10,073 nucleotides of DNA, taken from positions 1 through 10,073 of the forward strand of contig CAKRWX010000065.1 of assembly GCA_934418055.1 (NCBI GenBank). Reading direction: 5' to 3'. The translations under genes were made by a program, and so were the position numbers. Each line of letters starts with the position of its first letter. Position 1 is the first letter of the stretch. Below the pieces are notes generated by a model. The model was not told where the DNA came from. It ran no database searches and saw only the letters and a program-made list of their open reading frames with translations. Positions 1 through 6,685 of this stretch are shown one piece after another. The stretch comes from an uncultured Lachnospiraceae bacterium (lineage in GTDB: Bacteria > Bacillota > Clostridia > Lachnospirales > Lachnospiraceae).

Positions 1-55
1 GGAGCATACCGGGGTATTTCAAGTGATCCGTCATACGACGCGCTAGGGATTCTTC
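1..55. other. Upstream tail, no gene assigned
   Basis: This short edge stretch probably holds the 3' end of a gene that starts before the window, but I cannot identify it. On the plus strand one frame stops at TAG 44-46 after 14 codons, one stops at TGA 22-24, and the third stays open through the following hairpin to TAA 133-135. None gives a recognisable protein tail. A terminator at 86-129 implies that some plus-strand transcript ends here. Confidence 0.3.
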
Positions 56-84
56 TGGACATTTTATTAGAAAAAGTGTATAAT
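56..84 (+). promoter_or_regulatory. SigA-type promoter upstream of mrp
   Basis: The -35 box is TGGACA (56-61, five of six matches to TTGACA). A 17-base spacer separates it from a perfect -10 box TATAAT (79-84), preceded by TG at 77-78. Transcription would start near base 91. That lies inside the left arm of the hairpin at 86-127, so this promoter and the terminator overlap physically. It is the best promoter candidate for mrp and the alarmone synthetase gene. Confidence 0.55.
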
Positions 85-85
85 A

Positions 86-129
86 AAAAGACGGCTTGGG
101 CAGATTGCACAACCCAGGCTGTCTTTTTT
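86..129 (+). terminator. Intrinsic terminator before mrp
   Basis: A 15-base left arm (86-100) pairs with a right arm (113-127) around a 12-base loop. Pairing is complete, with two G-U wobbles. The right arm merges into a run of six T's (124-129). It most simply ends transcription of the gene to the left of the window. It also lies immediately after the -10 box of the mrp promoter, so RNA started there would begin within the hairpin. Confidence 0.75.
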
Positions 130-220
130 GTATAACAGAATTACCTGTGATGCAAAAGCAAAAATGCGGCCCGCAGGATTGCACTGCGGCAGAATTTATG
201 ATTTTAAATGGAGGAATACC

Positions 221-1060
221 ATGAGCGAGAATTGTACTCATAACTGCAGTACCTGTGGAGAAAGCTGCAGCAGCAGAACACAGGACAAGAACAGTTTTCT
301 TGAAAAATTAAATCCGGAAAGCTCCGTCAAAAAGGTCATTGGCGTAGTCAGCGGTAAGGGCGGCGTAGGAAAGTCCTTAGTAACCTCTCTGTTAGCGGTC
401 AAGATGAACAGCCTGGGCTTTCATACCGCAATTTTAGACGCGGATATTACAGGACCGTCTATTCCAAAGGCATTTGGCATCGAGGGCGGCGTTGGCTTAG
501 TAAAAGCAGGAGGCGCAGATGTGATGCTTCCAGCCACCTCTAATACAGGAATCCAGATTATGTCTGCCAACCTGTTATTAGACCATGATACAGATCCGGT
601 GATCTGGAGAGGACCAGTGATCGCAGGCGCGGTAAAACAGTTCTGGAACCAGACTTTATGGGAGAACGTCGATTACATGTTCGTGGATATGCCTCCGGGA
701 ACTGGTGATGTTCCGTTAACCGTATTCCAGTCTCTTCCAGTGGACGGCATCGTGATCGTGACTTCCCCACAGGAACTGGTTTCCATGATCGTTGGAAAAG
801 CCGTGAAGATGGCTCAGAAGATGGATATTCCGATCCTTGGCCTGGTAGAGAACATGAGTTATTTAGAGTGCCCGGACTGCGGCAAGAAGATCTCTGTCTT
901 TGGCGAGAGCCATATTGACGAGGTGGCAGCAGAGTACGGCCTTTCTGTTCTGGGACGGATTCCGATCCAGCCATCCATCGCAGCGAAAGTGGATGCCGGA
1001 GAAGTGGAATATGTAGAAGGAAACTGGCTGGATGAGGCAGCTGCGAAGATCCAGCAGTAA
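221..1060 (+). CDS. mrp: Mrp/NBP35-family Fe-S cluster carrier ATPase
   Basis: Encodes a 279-residue cytosolic P-loop ATPase of the Mrp/ApbC/NBP35 family, which carries and delivers iron-sulfur clusters to target proteins. The ATG at 221 is preferred over an earlier in-frame start near 128 because GGAGG (210-214) sits six bases upstream and the extra residues have no family likeness. Visible motifs are the deviant Walker A KGGVGKS (46-52), DADITGPS after it, the Walker B region VDMPPGTGD, and the bridging-cluster CPDC (217-220). The N-terminus carries a compact cysteine group at residues 5, 9, 12 and 16 that could bind a second cluster. The gene stops 17 bases before the alarmone synthetase gene, so the two are probably co-transcribed. 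The family call is firm; the client proteins are unknown. Confidence 0.93.
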   Translation: MSENCTHNCSTCGESCSSRTQDKNSFLEKLNPESSVKKVIGVVSGKGGVGKSLVTSLLAVKMNSLGFHTAILDADITGPSIPKAFGIEGGVGLVKAGGADVMLPATSNTGIQIMSANLLLDHDTDPVIWRGPVIAGAVKQFWNQTLWENVDYMFVDMPPGTGDVPLTVFQSLPVDGIVIVTSPQELVSMIVGKAVKMAQKMDIPILGLVENMSYLECPDCGKKISVFGESHIDEVAAEYGLSVLGRIPIQPSIAAKVDAGEVEYVEGNWLDEAAAKIQQ

Positions 1061-1077
1061 AGCGGGAGAATAAGACC

Positions 1078-1791
1078 ATGCAAATTACCATGAACCCAAA
1101 CAGCGAGCTGAATCAGTCCGCTGTCAATGTACCGGAGGTTGTACAGGTTCCGGAGCGTCTGATCGCAGAGGCGAAGCGCTTCCAGGAAGCCATGATGATG
1201 TACACCTGCGCGATCCGCGAGATCAAGACCAAGTTAGAGGTTTTAAACGATGAATTATCGGTCAGAAACCAGCGTAACCCTATCGAGATGATCAAATCCA
1301 GGGTAAAAAAGCCAAGCAGCATCGTTGAGAAACTGCAGAGGAGAAATCTGGAAGTCTCCGTAGACTCCATGATGAACAATCTGGATGATATTGCGGGAAT
1401 TCGTGTAATCTGCTCTTTTGTGGATGATATTTACGCCGTTTCTGAGATGTTAACCAGCCAGGATGATATCAAGGTGATCGCCATCAAGGATTATATCAAG
1501 AATCCGAAGCCCAACGGTTACCGCAGTTATCATATGATCCTGGAAGTACCGGTATTTTTCTCCAGCGGAAAGACACCGATGCGGGTAGAAGTGCAGGTCC
1601 GTACCATTGCCATGGATTTCTGGGCGAGTCTGGATCATCAGTTGAAATACAAGAAGGAATTTATTGATTCCGACGCCATTGGACAGGAATTGAAAGCTTG
1701 TGCCGATGTGATCGCTGAGACAGACGAAAAGATGCTCTCCATCCGGAAGAGCATCGAATCGCAGGGTATTGAAATTAAAAACGATTACTGA
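1078..1791 (+). CDS. relQ: RelQ-type small alarmone synthetase, (p)ppGpp
   Basis: A 237-residue RelA/SpoT synthetase-domain protein that would transfer pyrophosphate from ATP to GDP or GTP, making the stringent-response alarmones. It lacks an HD hydrolase domain and the TGS/ACT regulatory tail, which places it with the small synthetases (about 210-260 residues). Motifs seen: RVKKPSSIVEKL (75-86), DDIAGIRV (103-110), the substrate loop NPKPNGYRSYH (142-152), and EVQVRT (171-176) with the catalytic and metal-binding glutamate, followed by MDFWASLDHQLKYKK. The start at 1078 has a GGGAG ribosome site about nine bases upstream; ATG 1090 is a possible alternative. It follows mrp at 17 bases. Its terminator lies inside the convergent gene. 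Assignment to RelQ rather than RelP rests on overall likeness and is less certain than the family. Confidence 0.9.
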   Translation: MQITMNPNSELNQSAVNVPEVVQVPERLIAEAKRFQEAMMMYTCAIREIKTKLEVLNDELSVRNQRNPIEMIKSRVKKPSSIVEKLQRRNLEVSVDSMMNNLDDIAGIRVICSFVDDIYAVSEMLTSQDDIKVIAIKDYIKNPKPNGYRSYHMILEVPVFFSSGKTPMRVEVQVRTIAMDFWASLDHQLKYKKEFIDSDAIGQELKACADVIAETDEKMLSIRKSIESQGIEIKNDY

Positions 1792-1792
1792 T

Positions 1793-2551
1793 CTAGTAGC
1801 GGTAATAAGACAGGGTTTCCACAGTCTGGAACCCTGTTTTTTTATACAGTTTCCGGGCGATAAAGTTCTGTCCGGATACCTGGAGTGACACCTGGTGTCC
1901 TTCTTTGTATAAAAGTGCCAGCATGCTGTGAAGGAAATCTTTGCCATAGCCTTTGCCGCGAAATTCCTCTTGAATCTCAAAATGGAAGAAATAGTCCTCA
2001 GTTTCAAAAGGCAGAACACCACATTTTCCAATCACTGCTCCATCGACAGAAGCTTCATAAATATTGGCACCGGTTTCTTCGTCCTGGCTTTCTGTGATCT
2101 GCAGGCCGGACTGATAGTTCTGATCTCCTGGTTTGCAGGTTCTTGCCATCTTATATTCAGAATACCAGTATTCCGCCTCCAGAAGTTCCATGACAGCCAT
2201 GGCAGAAGTCGTGTTTTCATCGATCAGGAAGCAAAAATCTACGGGTTCTTTCCTTTCTTTTTCATAAGCGTCCGCCGCGTCTAATGCCTGGTTTAACAGT
2301 CCAGTAAATACACCCTGTTTCCGGCGGTCAGGGGCAGTAAAAGCGGTACATTCGCAGATCTGGTCATCGGTAAAATATAAAAACAGAAATCCCATCAGGG
2401 CATCATTTTTATCATATGCCAGGAAATAGTCCAGGCCCTCCTCTGACGGAGCAGATAAGGACATGGGCTCTTTCTTCTTACAGGCTTCCACCAGGGCTTG
2501 CATCTGTTCTTTCTGTTTTTCATCTAACACAGTGGTATGGGTTATCTTCAT
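1793..2551 (-). CDS. GNAT-family N-acetyltransferase, two-domain
   Basis: A 252-residue protein with a tandem-GNAT appearance. The C-terminal half has the acetyl-CoA pyrophosphate-binding motif Q-x-x-R-G-K-G-Y-G-K (194-204) and the closing NFIARKLYKKTGF (229-241). The N-terminal half keeps only a degenerate version, RRKQGVF (76-82), so just the C-terminal domain is likely to bind acetyl-CoA productively. The acceptor substrate cannot be read from sequence. The start is supported by AAGGAG (complement of 2561-2566) nine bases upstream. The stop codon lies one base past the relQ stop, so the genes converge with no spacer. It is transcribed from its own promoter in the divergent region shared with lrgA. 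Confidence 0.85.
   Translation of the reverse strand: MKITHTTVLDEKQKEQMQALVEACKKKEPMSLSAPSEEGLDYFLAYDKNDALMGFLFLYFTDDQICECTAFTAPDRRKQGVFTGLLNQALDAADAYEKERKEPVDFCFLIDENTTSAMAVMELLEAEYWYSEYKMARTCKPGDQNYQSGLQITESQDEETGANIYEASVDGAVIGKCGVLPFETEDYFFHFEIQEEFRGKGYGKDFLHSMLALLYKEGHQVSLQVSGQNFIARKLYKKTGFQTVETLSYYRY
1810..1843 (+). terminator. Terminator of relQ inside the convergent gene
   Basis: The left arm (1810-1821) pairs with the right arm (1827-1837) as an 11 bp GC-containing stem with one bulged T and a five-base loop. It runs straight into seven T's (1837-1843). It has no T-tract in the opposite direction, so it acts on plus-strand transcripts only. It lies wholly within the 3' coding end of the minus-strand acetyltransferase gene. 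Confidence 0.8.
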
Positions 2552-2583
2552 CGGTACGTTCTCCTTTTCGCGATCACAGTATT

Positions 2584-2612
2584 ACTATAAGTATAGTATA
2601 AAAAAATGGAAA
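2584..2612 (-). promoter_or_regulatory. Candidate promoter of the GNAT gene
   Basis: Read on the minus strand, TTTCCA (-35, complement of 2607-2612, four of six matches) and TATAGT (-10, complement of 2584-2589, five of six) are separated by 17 bases. The start would be near 2577, giving a leader of about 25 bases with a good ribosome site. A 7 bp dyad, TACTATA-AG-TATAGTA (2583-2598), covers the -10 box and could be an operator or a chance A/T palindrome. Confidence 0.45.
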
Positions 2613-2641
2613 AAAACAGGGGATTTTCGGTGAAATTTCTA

Positions 2642-2670
2642 TTGTTCCTAAAATGAGACCGTGGTAGAAT
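2642..2670 (+). promoter_or_regulatory. Extended -10 promoter of lrgAB
   Basis: TTGTTC (2642-2647) and TAGAAT (2665-2670) are 17 bases apart, and a TG at 2662-2663 makes an extended -10. The weak -35 (three of six matches) is offset by the TG. Transcription would start near 2677, giving a leader of about 45 bases with AGGAG (2708-2712) nine bases before the lrgA ATG. Confidence 0.55.
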
Positions 2671-2721
2671 GAAACGCGATTACGTCAGATATAAAAAGGC
2701 ACAAGAGAGGAGAACAAAATT

Positions 2722-3084
2722 ATGAAATGTATCAGACAGGCGTGTGTGATCTTCGGTATCACCATGATTGGCGAATTCTTAAATTACGCCCTTCCGCTTC
2801 CGATTCCGGCAGGCGTTTACGGCTTATTTTTGATGCTGATCGCTTTGTGTACCGGAATCGTAAAATTAAGTGATGTGGAGGAGACGGCGAATTTCCTTCT
2901 GGATATCATGTCCATCATGTTTGTCCCGGCGACTGTGGGACTGATTGAAAATATTGATCTGTTAAAGGCGGTGATCGTGCCATTTTCCATCATCGTGGTG
3001 ATCTCTACCGTTGTTGTCATGGCAGTGACTGGTAAAGTCACCCAGCTTCTGATCCATAAAACAGGAAAAAAGGAGAAGAAATAA
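2722..3084 (+). CDS. lrgA: LrgA/CidA-family membrane protein
   Basis: A 120-residue, strongly hydrophobic protein of the LrgA/CidA (holin-like) family. About four membrane segments can be seen, roughly residues 5-22, 27-47, 57-77 and 83-106, followed by a basic cytoplasmic tail ending in KKEKK. The family signature LPIPAGVYGLFLMLI lies near residues 26-40. LrgA-LrgB pairs were first linked to control of murein hydrolases and lysis; in Bacillus and Streptococcus related pairs move pyruvate. It ends one base before lrgB, with a ribosome site for lrgB (AAAGGAG) inside its own 3' end, so the two are translated from one message. No LytST-type two-component pair is present in the window. Confidence 0.88.
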   Translation: MKCIRQACVIFGITMIGEFLNYALPLPIPAGVYGLFLMLIALCTGIVKLSDVEETANFLLDIMSIMFVPATVGLIENIDLLKAVIVPFSIIVVISTVVVMAVTGKVTQLLIHKTGKKEKK

Positions 3085-3085
3085 C

Positions 3086-3778
3086 ATGAACGATTTATTT
3101 ATCAATTCCGCATATTTTGGACTGGTTCTGACTCTGGGAACCTATATGCTTGGCGTTTGGATCAAGAAAAAGACCGGGCTGGCTATCATGAATCCGCTGC
3201 TGGTCAGCACTGCGTTTGTGATCGCGTTTCTTCTTATTATTAAAGTGGATTACCAGACTTATAATGAGGGTGCCAAATACATCAGTTACCTGTTAACCCC
3301 GGCCACGGTCTGCCTGGCAGTTCCGTTATATAAACAGTTAAAGCTGCTGCGCCAGAACATGGTTGCAGTTATTGGCGGAATCGCCTCTGGTGTGGCCGCC
3401 AGCGCAGTCAGCATTTTTCTGATGTCAAAAGCCCTTGGGTTAAGCCATGAGCACTATGTGACCCTGCTTCCAAAATCCATCACCACAGCCATCGGTATGG
3501 GCATCAGCGAGGAAGCTGGCGGCGTGGTGGTGCTTACGGTTGTCTGCATCATTTTCACCGGAGTTCTGGGAAATATCATTGCGGAGGCGGCATTTAAGAT
3601 CTTTAAGATCGAGGAGCCGATCGCCAAAGGTCTGGCCCTGGGAACTTCTGCCCATGCAGTGGGAACCGCAAAGGCCCTGGAACTGGGGGAAGTAGAGGGG
3701 GCTATGAGCAGCCTTGCCATCGCCGTATCCGGACTGATGACCGTTGTGGTGGTTCCATTGATGGCTGGTCTGATTTAA
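3086..3778 (+). CDS. lrgB: LrgB/CidB-family membrane protein
   Basis: A 230-residue polytopic membrane protein of the LrgB family, the obligate partner of LrgA. Family motifs visible are LTPATVCLAVPLYKQ, LLPKSITTAIGM, and the C-terminal GTSAHAVGTAKALELGE followed by EGAMSSLA. The length matches the family norm (about 225-240). Together with LrgA it probably forms a membrane transporter; pyruvate or other small carboxylates is the best-supported substrate in relatives, while the older antiholin role is an alternative. The start is fixed by the one-base gap to lrgA. No clear terminator follows: the next recognisable element is the pyr promoter beginning six bases after the stop, so some read-through into the pyr leader is possible. 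Confidence 0.9.
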   Translation: MNDLFINSAYFGLVLTLGTYMLGVWIKKKTGLAIMNPLLVSTAFVIAFLLIIKVDYQTYNEGAKYISYLLTPATVCLAVPLYKQLKLLRQNMVAVIGGIASGVAASAVSIFLMSKALGLSHEHYVTLLPKSITTAIGMGISEEAGGVVVLTVVCIIFTGVLGNIIAEAAFKIFKIEEPIAKGLALGTSAHAVGTAKALELGEVEGAMSSLAIAVSGLMTVVVVPLMAGLI

Positions 3779-3783
3779 AGAAC

Positions 3784-3812
3784 TTGAAACACTTGTTTAT
3801 TTGTGGTAGAAT
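3784..3812 (+). promoter_or_regulatory. Promoter of the pyrF-pyrK-pyrD operon
   Basis: TTGAAA (3784-3789, five of six matches) and TAGAAT (3807-3812, five of six) are separated by exactly 17 bases. The ten bases GTGGTAGAAT at its -10 are identical to those of the lrgA promoter. The start would be near 3819, exactly where the long-range helix of the leader begins. Confidence 0.7.
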
Positions 3813-3818
3813 TAATAA

Positions 3819-3950
3819 AATTGTTCAGTAGGTCTGCGCACTTGCTGCGCTGACCGTAAGAAAACATGGACGGGCAGGCAAAAATCCCATCGACGTAGTC
3901 GATCTGGAATGGATTTTTGCATACAACTGTGAAGGTACTGAACAGTTGTA
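3819..3950 (+). ncRNA. Structured 5' leader of pyr operon, class unknown
   Basis: This about 130-base leader folds on paper into a closed multi-branch structure. P1 joins 3819-3830 with 3936-3947 (12 bp, one wobble). P2 is 3831-3855: GGTC/GACC and GCGCA/TGCGC stems separated by a T-T mismatch, with a five-base loop. P3 joins 3878-3887 with 3911-3920 (10 perfect bp) and holds an inner ATCGAC/GTCGAT hairpin (3889-3903). The 3' strand of P1 can instead form a perfect 9 bp hairpin, 3922-3930 with 3942-3950, so two states exclude each other. No T-tract follows, so any switch would act on translation or stability. I do not recognise a PyrR-binding loop or a known riboswitch. A small palindromic intergenic repeat is the main alternative. 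Confidence 0.5.
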
Positions 3951-3999
3951 AAATATTATATAGACAGGTCAGGCAGTGTGACGACCCAAGGAGGATAAG

Positions 4000-4917
4000 A
4001 TGATTCAGCAGTTAATTACGAAGATTCAGAAAACCAAAGCACCAATTTGTGTAGGCTTAGACCCAATGTTAAGCTATATTCCAGAGCATATCGTAAAGAA
4101 AGCTCTGTCCGAGTACGGTGAGACCATGAAGGGTGCAGCAGAAGCGATCTGGCAGTTCAACAAGGAGATCGTAGACCATACTTATGACCTGATTCCAGCA
4201 GTGAAACCACAGATCGCTATGTACGAGCAGTTCGGTGTAGAGGGTCTGATCGTATATAAAAGAACCGTTGATTATTGCCAGGAGAAGGGCCTGTTAGTGA
4301 TCGGCGATGTAAAGAGAGGCGATATCGGATCTACTTCCGCAGCTTACGCAACCGCTCATTTAGGACATGTTCAGGTTGGAAGCCAGAAATTATCTGGTTT
4401 TGATACCGAGTTTGCAACCGTAAACCCATATCTGGGAACAGACGGTGTAAAACCTTTCGTTGATGTCTGCAATCAGGATGACAAGGGCATCTTCGTACTG
4501 GTAAAGACCTCCAATCCATCCAGCGGCGAGTTCCAGGATCAGTTAGTCAATGGCAAGCCAGTATACGAGTTAGTCGCTGAGAAAGTCATGGAGTGGGGCG
4601 CTATGAGCATGGACGGCGAGTACAGCAACGTCGGCGCAGTTGTAGGCGCAACTTATCCAGAGATGAGCAAGATCCTTCGTAAACTGATGCCACATACCTA
4701 TTTCTTAGTACCTGGCTACGGCGCACAGGGCGGTACTGCTGAGGACTTAAAGCACTGCTTCAATGAGGATGGCCTTGGCGCTATCGTAAACTCTTCCAGA
4801 GGCATCATCGCAGCATACAAGAAAGATGCTTACGCAAAATTCGGTCCGGAGCATTTCGCAGAGGCATCCCGTCAGGCAGTGATCGATATGGTTGCTGATA
4901 TCAACAGCGTATTATAA
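4000..4917 (+). CDS. pyrF: Orotidine 5'-phosphate decarboxylase
   Basis: A 305-residue OMP decarboxylase of the longer subfamily, which converts OMP to UMP in the last step of de novo pyrimidine synthesis. Seen in the sequence: CVGLDP near the N-terminus, VKPQIAMYEQ, the catalytic DVKRGDI (103-109, with catalytic K105), the phosphate-binding LVPGYGAQGG, and NSSRGI near the C-terminus. The start is fixed by a strong AAGGAGG (3988-3994) five bases upstream. A short GGTC/GACC hairpin (3967-3986) sits directly before that site. It is the first gene of the operon and is followed by pyrK after an 11-base gap. Confidence 0.96.
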   Translation: MIQQLITKIQKTKAPICVGLDPMLSYIPEHIVKKALSEYGETMKGAAEAIWQFNKEIVDHTYDLIPAVKPQIAMYEQFGVEGLIVYKRTVDYCQEKGLLVIGDVKRGDIGSTSAAYATAHLGHVQVGSQKLSGFDTEFATVNPYLGTDGVKPFVDVCNQDDKGIFVLVKTSNPSSGEFQDQLVNGKPVYELVAEKVMEWGAMSMDGEYSNVGAVVGATYPEMSKILRKLMPHTYFLVPGYGAQGGTAEDLKHCFNEDGLGAIVNSSRGIIAAYKKDAYAKFGPEHFAEASRQAVIDMVADINSVL

Positions 4918-4928
4918 GGAGAAGGATC

Positions 4929-5699
4929 ATGGCAAAAGTAAAAGAGACCGCCCAGGTAATCAGCCAGGAGCAGTTATCTGACGGTATTTTCAGCATGTGG
5001 ATCCACACAGAGGCGATTGCTTCCCAGGCTCATGCAGGACAGTTTATCTCTGTGTATTCCAATGACGGCTCCAAGCTGCTTCCAAGACCGATCAGCATCT
5101 GTGAGATCGATAAAGAGCAGGACAATCTGCGGATCGTATACCGTACCGTAGGCGCTGGAACAAAGGAATTCTCTAGCTATCAGGCTGGTGATCCAATCGT
5201 GATCTTAGGACCTTTAGGCAATGGATTCCCACAGCTTCCAGCTGAGAAAAGCGTATTTTTAATCGGCGGAGGCATCGGTATCCCTCCTATGCTGGAATTA
5301 GCAAAAGAATTATCCTGCAAGAAAACAGCAGTTTTAGGTTATCGTGACGTATTATTCTTAAATGACGAGTTTGCTCCTTATGCCGATGTGGTGATCGCCA
5401 CAGAGGACGGCAGTGCAGGAACCAAAGGCAATGTATTAGACGCCATCCGGGCAAATGGCCTTCATGCCGATGTGATCATGGCCTGCGGCCCGACTCCGAT
5501 GCTGCGCGCCATCAAAGCATATGCGCAGGAGAATGGAATCGAGTGCTATCTGTCCCTGGAAGAGAAGATGGCCTGCGGCGTAGGCGCTTGTCTGGCATGC
5601 GTATGCAAGTCCAAAGAAGTGGATGGACATTCCCATGTTCATAATAAGCGGATCTGCAAAGACGGTCCGGTATTTAAGGCTGAGGAGGTGGAACTGTAA
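4929..5699 (+). CDS. pyrK: Dihydroorotate dehydrogenase electron-transfer subunit
   Basis: A 256-residue FAD and [2Fe-2S] protein that passes electrons from the PyrD FMN to NAD+ in the class 1B dihydroorotate dehydrogenase. Domain order is standard: an N-terminal FAD-binding barrel with LPRPISI, a nucleotide-binding fold with IGGGIGIPPM, and a C-terminal cluster site. The cluster ligands are best read as C216, C221, C224 and C243 (spacing x4, x2, x18); C226 is an extra nearby cysteine. GGAGAAGG lies just upstream of the ATG. The stop codon overlaps the pyrD start by one base (TAATG), which fits stoichiometric, coupled translation of the heterotetramer. Confidence 0.95.
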   Translation: MAKVKETAQVISQEQLSDGIFSMWIHTEAIASQAHAGQFISVYSNDGSKLLPRPISICEIDKEQDNLRIVYRTVGAGTKEFSSYQAGDPIVILGPLGNGFPQLPAEKSVFLIGGGIGIPPMLELAKELSCKKTAVLGYRDVLFLNDEFAPYADVVIATEDGSAGTKGNVLDAIRANGLHADVIMACGPTPMLRAIKAYAQENGIECYLSLEEKMACGVGACLACVCKSKEVDGHSHVHNKRICKDGPVFKAEEVEL

Positions 5700-6601
5700 T
5701 GAATACAAAAGTAAACATTGCTGGCGTGGAATTCAAGAATCCAGTGACCACTGCCTCTGGAACCTTCGGATCCGGCGCGGAATACAGTGAATTTGTCGAT
5801 TTAAGCCTGTTAGGCGCAGTAACCACCAAGGGTGTTGCCAATGTACCGTGGCCGGGCAACCCAACACCTCGTATTGCAGAGACTTACGGCGGCATGATCA
5901 ATGCCATTGGTTTACAGAATCCTGGAATCGACGTGTTTGTAAACCGCGATATTCCATTTTTAAAGCAGTATGACACGAAAATTATCGTAAATGTCTGTGG
6001 TAAAACAACAGAAGATTATATTGATGTCGTTGAGAGACTTGGGGATCAGCCAGTAGACCTTCTGGAGATCAATATTTCCTGTCCAAACGTCAAAGAAGGC
6101 GGTATCGCTTTCGGACAGGATCCAAAAGCGGTGGAAGCCATCACCAGAGAGGTGAAACGCCACGCAAAACAGCCGATCATCATGAAGCTGAGTCCGAACG
6201 TAACGGACATTACTGTGATGGCGAAAGCGGCAGAGGCTGGCGGCGCTGATGCGTTATCTCTGATTAATACCTTAACCGGTATGAAGATCGACATCAACCG
6301 CAGAACCTTCGCACTGGCCAACAAAACCGGCGGCATGTCCGGTCCAGCAGTAAAACCAGTGGCTGTCCGCATGGTATACCAGGTAGCACAGGCTGTGAAA
6401 CTGCCGATCATTGGTATGGGCGGTATCATGACTGCAGAAGACGCCATTGAGTTTATTCTGGCAGGCGCTACCGCAGTTTCCGTTGGAACCGCAAACTTCC
6501 ATAATCCTTACGCGACTAAAGAGGTAGTTGAGGGAATTGAGGCTTATATGCGGAAGTATGGTGTGGAAGATATCAATGAACTGATTGGGGCAGTGAAATA
6601 G
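5699..6601 (+). CDS. pyrD: Dihydroorotate dehydrogenase, class 1B catalytic subunit
   Basis: A 300-residue FMN-dependent TIM-barrel enzyme that oxidises dihydroorotate to orotate. The pairing with pyrK makes it the NAD-dependent class 1B (PyrDB) type. Visible are TTKGV near the N-terminus, INISCPN with the class 1 catalytic cysteine C128, INTLTGMKID, and the FMN phosphate region GMGGIMTAEDA and GATAVSVGTANF. GAGGAGG inside the 3' end of pyrK lies ahead of the ATG, which overlaps the pyrK stop. Orotate would be processed by PyrE, whose gene is not in this window. No convincing terminator follows, and the next promoter starts 25 bases later. Confidence 0.96.
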   Translation: MNTKVNIAGVEFKNPVTTASGTFGSGAEYSEFVDLSLLGAVTTKGVANVPWPGNPTPRIAETYGGMINAIGLQNPGIDVFVNRDIPFLKQYDTKIIVNVCGKTTEDYIDVVERLGDQPVDLLEINISCPNVKEGGIAFGQDPKAVEAITREVKRHAKQPIIMKLSPNVTDITVMAKAAEAGGADALSLINTLTGMKIDINRRTFALANKTGGMSGPAVKPVAVRMVYQVAQAVKLPIIGMGGIMTAEDAIEFILAGATAVSVGTANFHNPYATKEVVEGIEAYMRKYGVEDINELIGAVK

Positions 6602-6626
6602 TATATTGGAAAACTTCCTTTTCTGC

Positions 6627-6655
6627 TTGAAGAAATAGGAAATGTGTGTTATAAT
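6627..6655 (+). promoter_or_regulatory. Promoter of the queuosine-salvage operon
   Basis: TTGAAG (6627-6632, four of six) and a perfect TATAAT (6650-6655) lie 17 bases apart, with TG at 6647-6648 giving an extended -10. The start would be near 6662. A 6 bp hairpin (GTGTGA 6664-6669 with TCACAC 6679-6684) would then form the very 5' end of the message, directly before the riboswitch aptamer. Confidence 0.8.
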
Positions 6656-6685
6656 CCTAATCCGTGTGATAAGTCACTTCACACA

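Noticed and set aside
128..220. N-terminal extension of Mrp from an earlier in-frame start
   Set aside because: The extension begins at the edge of the terminator's T-run, lacks a ribosome site and has no family resemblance. ATG 221 has GGAGG at ideal spacing.
558..1091. Long open frames antisense to mrp and to other genes
   Set aside because: They lie opposite well-recognised genes, have no plausible ribosome sites and encode low-complexity Ser/Arg/Pro-rich sequence typical of shadow frames.
2032..2284. Open frames overlapping the GNAT gene on both strands
   Set aside because: The GNAT reading has family motifs and a ribosome site; the overlapping frames show neither.
2668..2686. CcpA cre-like site near the lrgA start
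   Set aside because: The TG-AAA-CG-CG resemblance has the core spacing off by one base, so it does not fit the consensus.
3866..3898. Ten-codon leader peptide in the pyr leader
   Set aside because: The upstream TAAGA is a poor ribosome site, the peptide shows no telling composition, and it lies inside the hairpins.
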